Shown one piece after another: positions 56,710 through 60,844 of a DNA stretch of 60,844 bases. The notes under the pieces were generated by a model. The model had not been told where the DNA came from. It did no database searches and saw only the letters and a list, made by a program, of their open reading frames with translations. Location: contig NZ_AUXT01000025.1 of the NCBI RefSeq assembly GCF_001625595.1, positions 1 to 60,844 on the forward strand, written 5' to 3'. Positions within the stretch are counted from its first letter, which is position 1. Every line of letters starts with the position of its first letter. A program made the position numbers and the translations under genes. The stretch comes from Pseudoalteromonas luteoviolacea NCIMB 1942 (GTDB lineage Bacteria; Pseudomonadota; Gammaproteobacteria; Enterobacterales; Alteromonadaceae).

Positions 56710-58158
56710 TCAGTGGCGGGCACATATTTGTTGCTCGCCACTTTTCATTTGTGCAATTAGCTGACCGAGCTTTTTTAAATGCGCTTCCACGTGCTCGTTC
56801 CAAGGCAACCCATAGCTAATGCGGATGCAATTTTGAAAGCGCTCAGAAGCACTAAATAACTGACCGGGCGTTAAACTAACCCCCTGTGCCATAGCGAGAG
56901 AGAACAATTTACCACCGTCAAAACCAACGCCCAGTTCAAGCCAAACGACACATCCGCCGCCCGGATCGCTAACACGCACATCCTGAGGGAAAAATTGACG
57001 AATACAACTGAGCATTTTTTGTTTGTTATCCATCAATCGTAGCCTCAGCTTTCGCAAGTGACGTTCATAATCTCCAGATGCCAAATAATCAGCTAGGACC
57101 CACTGATTAATCAAAGAGGAAGAACAGCTCAAAGCGCGTTTAATACGCCTTGCCTGAGCCACAAAGCCAGGTGCTACCATCCAACCTACACGGTAACTGG
57201 GTGCTGCCGTTTTCGAAAAGGAGTCACAGGTAATGACTTGACCAGCTGACGCATAATATTGCGCTGGTTTACCTCGATATTTAGAGAAGTGAAGGTCGCC
57301 ATAAACATCATCTTCAATCAGTGTCACGTTTTTAGACACCAGTATATCTAACAGAGCTTTACGCCTGCTCTCGGGCATAACACTTCCAAGTGGATTGTTG
57401 ATACTTGTTGAGCATATACAAGCGCTTACAGCATGCTCATCTAGCGCCTTTTCTAGGTCTTCTAACCATAATCCATCGTCTGGACAGACAGGGATCTCAA
57501 GGGCACGCAAGCCTAAATTTTCGATAAGCTCGATGATGCCGAAATAGCAAGGAGATTCAATCGCCACCACCTCTCCGGGTTTTGTCACGCACTGTAAAGC
57601 TATGGCTAACGCTTCTTGCGCCCCATTCGTGATCACAATGTCATCTGTGGAAATAGTGAGGCCCATATGCAAATAGCGTTGCGCAATTTGTCTTTTTAAT
57701 CTCTCCAAGCCATCCATCGCGCCATACTCTAAAATCTGACTTCCGGCTTGCTTTAATGCCTGACGCATCATTTTAGCTAGCACTTGCTGATTGCTCATTG
57801 CAGATACAGGGTTTGCAATACCAAAAGGCGCGTTATGAGGTGAATGTATCCCGTCATAAACTTGTTCGATCAAAGTCTGTTTATTAACTTCGGTCGGTTT
57901 GACTGGTAGTTTGCAGCGCTTGGGTAATGCACTTTTATCACTGTCACTCAAAAAGTAGCCAGACTTTTCTTTTGAATATATGCGCCCTTGCGCTTCCAAA
58001 TGATAATAGGCTTGCTTTACCGTCGGGATGCTTACCGATAATTGTTGCGCCAATTTACGCAATGATGGCAACTTGGTACCAGGACTGAGTAGCTCATTCG
58101 TGATCATCTCATTGATCACATCAATCACCTGCTGGTAAAGGAATTGTCCGTGATGCAT
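56710..58158 (-). CDS. MocR-type regulator (GntR winged helix fused to PLP aminotransferase domain)
   Basis: A 482-residue transcription factor. The N-terminal GntR winged helix (about 1-70) has ELLSPGTKLPSLRKLAQQL and VSIPTVKQAYYHLEAQGRI. A linker and an aspartate-aminotransferase-fold domain follow, with ESPCYFGIIELIENLG, EDDVYGDLHF and the PLP Lys in TCDSFSKTAAPSYRVGWM. MocR regulators use PLP and an amine or amino acid as effector. It is divergent from an EamA transporter, which is its likely target. ATG at 58158 with GGAGA seven bases upstream; a TTG at 58191 is less likely. Confidence 0.92.
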   Translation of the reverse strand: MHHGQFLYQQVIDVINEMITNELLSPGTKLPSLRKLAQQLSVSIPTVKQAYYHLEAQGRIYSKEKSGYFLSDSDKSALPKRCKLPVKPTEVNKQTLIEQVYDGIHSPHNAPFGIANPVSAMSNQQVLAKMMRQALKQAGSQILEYGAMDGLERLKRQIAQRYLHMGLTISTDDIVITNGAQEALAIALQCVTKPGEVVAIESPCYFGIIELIENLGLRALEIPVCPDDGLWLEDLEKALDEHAVSACICSTSINNPLGSVMPESRRKALLDILVSKNVTLIEDDVYGDLHFSKYRGKPAQYYASAGQVITCDSFSKTAAPSYRVGWMVAPGFVAQARRIKRALSCSSSLINQWVLADYLASGDYERHLRKLRLRLMDNKQKMLSCIRQFFPQDVRVSDPGGGCVVWLELGVGFDGGKLFSLAMAQGVSLTPGQLFSASERFQNCIRISYGLPWNEHVEAHLKKLGQLIAQMKSGEQQICARH

Positions 58159-58177
58159 TGAATTCTCCAACTCACAA

Positions 58178-58223
58178 TCTGTATAGGTCAAAAAATCATT
58201 TTTCTGTATCTATTATACACAGA
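58178..58223. promoter_or_regulatory. predicted MocR operator
   Basis: Direct repeats TCTGTAT at 58178-58184 and 58203-58209, 25 bases apart, followed by the inverted ATACACAGA at 58215-58223. MocR-type proteins such as GabR and PdxR use direct repeats, sometimes with an inverted element, between divergent genes. A TATTAT -10-like sequence overlaps this region. Confidence 0.5.
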
Positions 58224-58280
58224 CCATCGGAGTAAACTGCAACTCGCTGCAATAATCAAGTTATATCAAAGGGAACGACA

Positions 58281-59207
58281 ATGAAAAATTTGCTGCTATA
58301 CGTCATTACTGTTCTTATCTGGGGATCAACTTGGCTGGCAATTGAGTTTCAACTTGGCCAAGTTAATGAGGTTGTTTCACTATTCTACCGCTTTGCAATT
58401 TCGGCACTGTGTATGTGGGCCTTTGTCATTTGGCGTAAGTTACCAATGATGCAATTCACATTGGCAGATCATGGCTTTTTTATCTTATTAGCGGTAGGTA
58501 ATTTTGGCCTCAACTACTTGCTACTGTACTGGGCACAGGGGAGCCTTACCTCTGCAATGGCGTCAATCGCTTTCTCATTCATGCTGGTTCTAAACATACT
58601 GAATACTCGGCTATTTTTTGCAAAACCCATCGCAGTAAAAACCTATTTTGGTGCGCTGTTAGGGGTATCTGGCATCATCGCATTATTTTGGCAAGATCTC
58701 AGTGCTGCCAGTTTTTCTTCTACAACCTTTGTTGGATTAGTACTAGCTTTAGCAGGCACTTTCGTCGCTTCTTTAGGCAACATGGTTAGTATTCGTAACT
58801 CCAATCGTACAATCGGCGTGTTAGAAGGCAATGCTTGGGGCATGCTATACAGCAGTATATTACTTGGTCTGTACGTCCTGTTCAGCCCACAGTCTTTTGC
58901 TGTTCAAGCAGATGCGAGTTATTGGGTATCTTTATTTTACCTCGCAGTTTTTGGCACCGTGATCGCCTTTGCGTGTTACTTTTCACTACTCAAAAATATT
59001 GGACCTGAACGCGCCAGTTACATTATCGTCCTGTTTCCTGTCGTCGCCGTATTACTGAGTACATGGTTTGAGGGCTTTACTTGGCAGCTCAATACGTTTT
59101 TTGGCTTTGGGCTTATTTGTCTTGGCAACTTATTGGTATTAGTACCAAAGCAGGTGCTTGCCAAATTTATACGCCGCCCCATACCGCATGCTGCCAATAC
59201 TAATTAA
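58281..59207 (+). CDS. EamA/DMT-superfamily transporter
   Basis: A 308-residue inner-membrane exporter with ten helices in two EamA repeats (WGSTWLAIEFQLG at the start; PERASYIIVLFPVVAVLLS in the second repeat, a highly typical EamA block). The substrate is probably an amino acid or amine derivative, as expected from control by the divergent MocR regulator. ATG at 58281 after AAAGGGAACG. The last eight bases overlap the convergent lipid kinase gene. Confidence 0.9.
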   Translation: MKNLLLYVITVLIWGSTWLAIEFQLGQVNEVVSLFYRFAISALCMWAFVIWRKLPMMQFTLADHGFFILLAVGNFGLNYLLLYWAQGSLTSAMASIAFSFMLVLNILNTRLFFAKPIAVKTYFGALLGVSGIIALFWQDLSAASFSSTTFVGLVLALAGTFVASLGNMVSIRNSNRTIGVLEGNAWGMLYSSILLGLYVLFSPQSFAVQADASYWVSLFYLAVFGTVIAFACYFSLLKNIGPERASYIIVLFPVVAVLLSTWFEGFTWQLNTFFGFGLICLGNLLVLVPKQVLAKFIRRPIPHAANTN

Positions 59208-60078
59208 GCACTTTAAATTGCAGCAACGCCGCTTTACATTTTACCACTGCAGGCGTTGTTGCAATTAAGTCGCCATCAGCCTCTATAGGTAAACCTGACG
59301 TTTTTATCTCTAGCTGTTGGCATGACCTAACACTGACCCAGCGCAATCGTGTATGTCTTCCAAATAACATCAGCGCAAAACACCATAATCGCTTATACCA
59401 AGCGACAGCTGGGATGGTGATTACTTGTAATACCCCATCGTCTAGTCGTGCATCAGGAGCTGGCGTTAAGCCCGCCGCAAAATGACGGCCATTACTAAAT
59501 AGGCACATCATAGTTGCTTGACGCCCATATTCGTATTCGATTGGCGTACCTTTATATAAAGCCAACTTTACGAGACCTGCGATGGTATAGCTCAATTTGC
59601 CAAAGGGTTTCTTTCCACCCATAGCCGACACCACTTCAGCATTAAAGCCCACACCTGCAATGTTGATAAAGTAACGATTACCAACCTGACCAATATCGAT
59701 ATTGCGTACCACTCCGGCAAATATGGTATTTCGCCATTGTTGCATTGAATAGCCAAACTGCCGACTAAAATCATTTCCCGTACCACAGGGCAATAAAGAC
59801 AAAACAACTTGAGTACCCGCAATAGCATTAACAGCCAAATTGAGCGTGCCATCACCCCCTAATACTATTACCTGTGTGTATTTAGGAATAAGATGTTTTA
59901 CCTGCTCAAGATCCGTTTCAAAATGACCACATGTCTCATACCAATATAGCTGTATTGCGTGAATTTTTGCCTGCGCATGTAACCATTTTGAATGTGCTGA
60001 AAATTTCTTCCCCTGCTGCGGCCTATAAATCACTAACAAAAAACAAAACTCCCAAAATAAAATTATCCGAATAAACAT
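59200..60078 (-). CDS. diacylglycerol kinase family lipid kinase
   Basis: A 292-residue kinase of the YegS/DgkB type. Seen: the nucleotide-binding VIVLGGDGTLNLAVNA, LPCGTGNDFSRQFG, FINIAGVGFNAEV and PDARLDDGVLQVI, the four conserved blocks. It phosphorylates a lipid hydroxyl with ATP; the substrate (diacylglycerol, phosphatidylglycerol or other) cannot be assigned. The N-terminal loop is RPQQGKK, where the usual form is NPxSG. ATG at 60078, with a possible later start near residue 12. Confidence 0.9.
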   Translation of the reverse strand: MFIRIILFWEFCFLLVIYRPQQGKKFSAHSKWLHAQAKIHAIQLYWYETCGHFETDLEQVKHLIPKYTQVIVLGGDGTLNLAVNAIAGTQVVLSLLPCGTGNDFSRQFGYSMQQWRNTIFAGVVRNIDIGQVGNRYFINIAGVGFNAEVVSAMGGKKPFGKLSYTIAGLVKLALYKGTPIEYEYGRQATMMCLFSNGRHFAAGLTPAPDARLDDGVLQVITIPAVAWYKRLWCFALMLFGRHTRLRWVSVRSCQQLEIKTSGLPIEADGDLIATTPAVVKCKAALLQFKVLN

Positions 60079-60281
60079 TCAAAAAATAAAATTAAAACCC
60101 TATAAAACCACAAAAAACAACAATAGAAGATCGAATAATTATTCACATCATTAAATTAAACTCAAAAAAAACCCACCTTGCATTATATTTTCTAATGCGA
60201 CAACAGTAATTTTTATCGCTTTAATTTCATTCGATGTGAGTGCAAAATAACCAAACAATAGTCATCGTAGGAGACACAGAT

Positions 60282-60431
60282 ATGCTTAATACAGCTGCTG
60301 CGTGCAGCAACACGCAAACCACAACCAACCCAACGTTAAACACTATCCAAGCGCCAAGCATTCAATGGATACAGTGGTTAAGTAAGATTGGTCGATCTTT
60401 ACAGCTAAGCTATGTGGTCATGCATAAGTAA
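60282..60431 (+). CDS. unrecognised 49-residue protein
   Basis: A small ORF (MLNTAAACSNTQTTTNPTLN at the start) with a polar, Thr/Asn-rich N-terminal half and a C-terminal half with aromatic and basic residues (WIQWLSKIGRSLQLSYVVM) that could form an amphipathic helix. Supported by a strong AGGAG eight bases upstream of the ATG and by an intrinsic terminator 18 bases past the stop. No family recognised. The frame also opens at GTG 60240, without a ribosome site. Confidence 0.6.
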   Translation: MLNTAAACSNTQTTTNPTLNTIQAPSIQWIQWLSKIGRSLQLSYVVMHK

Positions 60432-60449
60432 ATCTGTTGACTTCTCAAT

Positions 60450-60479
60450 ATGGCATTCTCTTCTAATGCCATTTTTTTT
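60450..60479 (+). terminator. intrinsic terminator of the 49-residue gene
   Basis: ATGGCATT, loop CTCTTCT, AATGCCAT, then a run of T ending at 60479. Perfect 8-bp stem with a full T-tract. Confidence 0.9.
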
Positions 60480-60602
60480 GTTTTTCAGCGCATCACACCT
60501 ACACAATTTCCCACAAAAATTACTCCAAAGTACAAATTTCGGGCAAAAAATTCAATAACTTCGGTTTTTTGTGTGTTTTTTCGGCAAACGATTAAAAAAC
60601 TA

Positions 60603-60631
60603 TTTACAGCACCCAATTCGATAAGTATTAT
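60603..60631 (+). promoter_or_regulatory. tRNA promoter
   Basis: TTTACA (60603-60608), a 17-base spacer and TATTAT (60626-60631), eleven bases before the first tRNA. Preceded by an A/T-rich stretch. Probably drives both serine tRNAs. Confidence 0.65.
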
Positions 60632-60641
60632 CTTTGCCCAT

Positions 60642-60732
60642 GGAGAGATGGCTGAGTGGTTGAAAGCACCGGTCTTGAAAACCGGCATACGTTAATAGCG
60701 TATCTAGGGTTCAAATCCCTATCTCTCCGCCA
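60642..60732 (+). tRNA. tRNA-Ser (UGA)
   Basis: Class II tRNA of 91 bases including the encoded CCA. The acceptor arm GGAGAGA pairs perfectly with TCTCTCC, discriminator G73. The anticodon loop CTTGAAA is closed by CCGGT/ACCGG, with anticodon TGA at 60676-60678, and a long variable arm follows (CATACGTTAATAGCGTATC). Confidence 0.97.
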
Positions 60733-60751
60733 TTTTTAAAAGTTTTGCGTC

Positions 60752-60844
60752 GGAGAGGTGGCCGAGTGGCTGAAGGCGCTCCCCTGCTAAGGGAGTATAG
60801 GGTTTGTAGCCCTATCGAGGGTTCGAATCCCTCCCCCTCCGCCA
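60752..60844 (+). tRNA. tRNA-Ser (GCU)
   Basis: Class II tRNA of 93 bases, complete to CCA at the window edge. Anticodon stem CTCCC/GGGAG, loop CTGCTAA, anticodon GCT at 60786-60788, with a long variable arm. The acceptor arm GGAGAGG faces CCCCTCC, so base 5 (A) is opposite C68, an A-C mismatch. The rest pairs normally and the T arm GAGGG-TTCGAAT-CCCTC is standard. Confidence 0.95.

Noticed and set aside
60240..60281. GTG start adding 14 residues to the 49-residue protein
   Set aside because: No ribosome site upstream of 60240, while AGGAG sits eight bases before the ATG at 60282.
1..60844. CRISPR array, insertion sequence, prophage or integron
   Set aside because: No regularly spaced repeats, transposase, phage structural gene or integrase found; the only recombinase is XerC in its normal locus.
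60642..60844. tRNA-Ser genes as an integration site of a genomic island
   Set aside because: No integrase or duplicated tRNA 3' end is visible in the window; the window ends at the second tRNA.

Overview
The window reads as a chromosomal segment of a marine gammaproteobacterium of the Alteromonadales, most likely Pseudoalteromonas. This rests on gene content and order: gppA-rhlB / trxA-rho, a hemC-hemDX-hemY block beside cyaY, lptM-lysA-dapF-DUF484-xerC-yigB, ubiD-fre, a moderate G+C content and many two-component and c-di-GMP proteins. It is inference from protein families; no database search was possible. I see no insertion sequence, prophage, integron, CRISPR array or plasmid function. Most of the window is ordinary core genome with a few accessory patches.

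Layout. 1-130: the left edge carries what looks like an rRNA-operon P1 promoter firing leftward out of the window. 133-4835: gppA and rhlB (minus) diverge from trxA and rho (plus), as in E. coli. 4973-16255: a signalling-rich stretch with a sensorless MCP, a periplasmic-TPR hybrid kinase ending in an Hpt domain, a DnaJ-related protein, DbpA, a secreted M28 peptidase, a Sel1-repeat protein and a PAS-GGDEF-EAL protein. 16540-20421: ubiD, fre, a CBS protein and adenosine deaminase. 20628-26390 (minus): cyaY, a carboxylesterase, a DUF2914 protein and hemC-hemDX-hemY, with HemD and HemX fused in one reading frame. 26523-31168 (plus): lptM-lysA-dapF-DUF484-xerC-yigB, nearly all overlapping or tightly spaced.

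31543-41642 is more accessory: an RmlD-like reductase, a retropepsin-like protease with a TPR-like region, a glycosyltransferase followed by a divergent FkbM-like methyltransferase, an RluF-type pseudouridine synthase, a MAPEG protein, an EamA transporter, a diguanylate cyclase and a penicillin-acylase-family hydrolase. 41808-50262: a large CHASE-PAS-GAF hybrid kinase, YceH, NadE, the folM-folE-folX set for tetrahydromonapterin, a YqaA-type membrane protein, a CXXS thioredoxin-fold lipoprotein and DUF2721. 50443-54471 is a 1342-residue secreted subtilase with cadherin-like repeats and a GlyGly-CTERM-like tail. 54835-60078: a cytochrome c', a 60-residue acidic protein, DUF2884, a MocR regulator divergent from an EamA transporter, and a diacylglycerol-kinase-family lipid kinase. 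The right edge has a 49-residue ORF with its own ribosome site and terminator, then two tRNA-Ser genes (UGA, GCU).

Start codons were chosen by Shine-Dalgarno spacing and family alignment; several are GTG or TTG. The items most worth a second look are the unexplained 49-residue gene, the leader ORF before folM, the glycosyltransferase/FkbM-like pair, the predicted MocR operator, the acceptor-stem mismatch in tRNA-Ser(GCU), and the rrn-type promoter at the left edge. No clearly undescribed multi-gene system was recognised.
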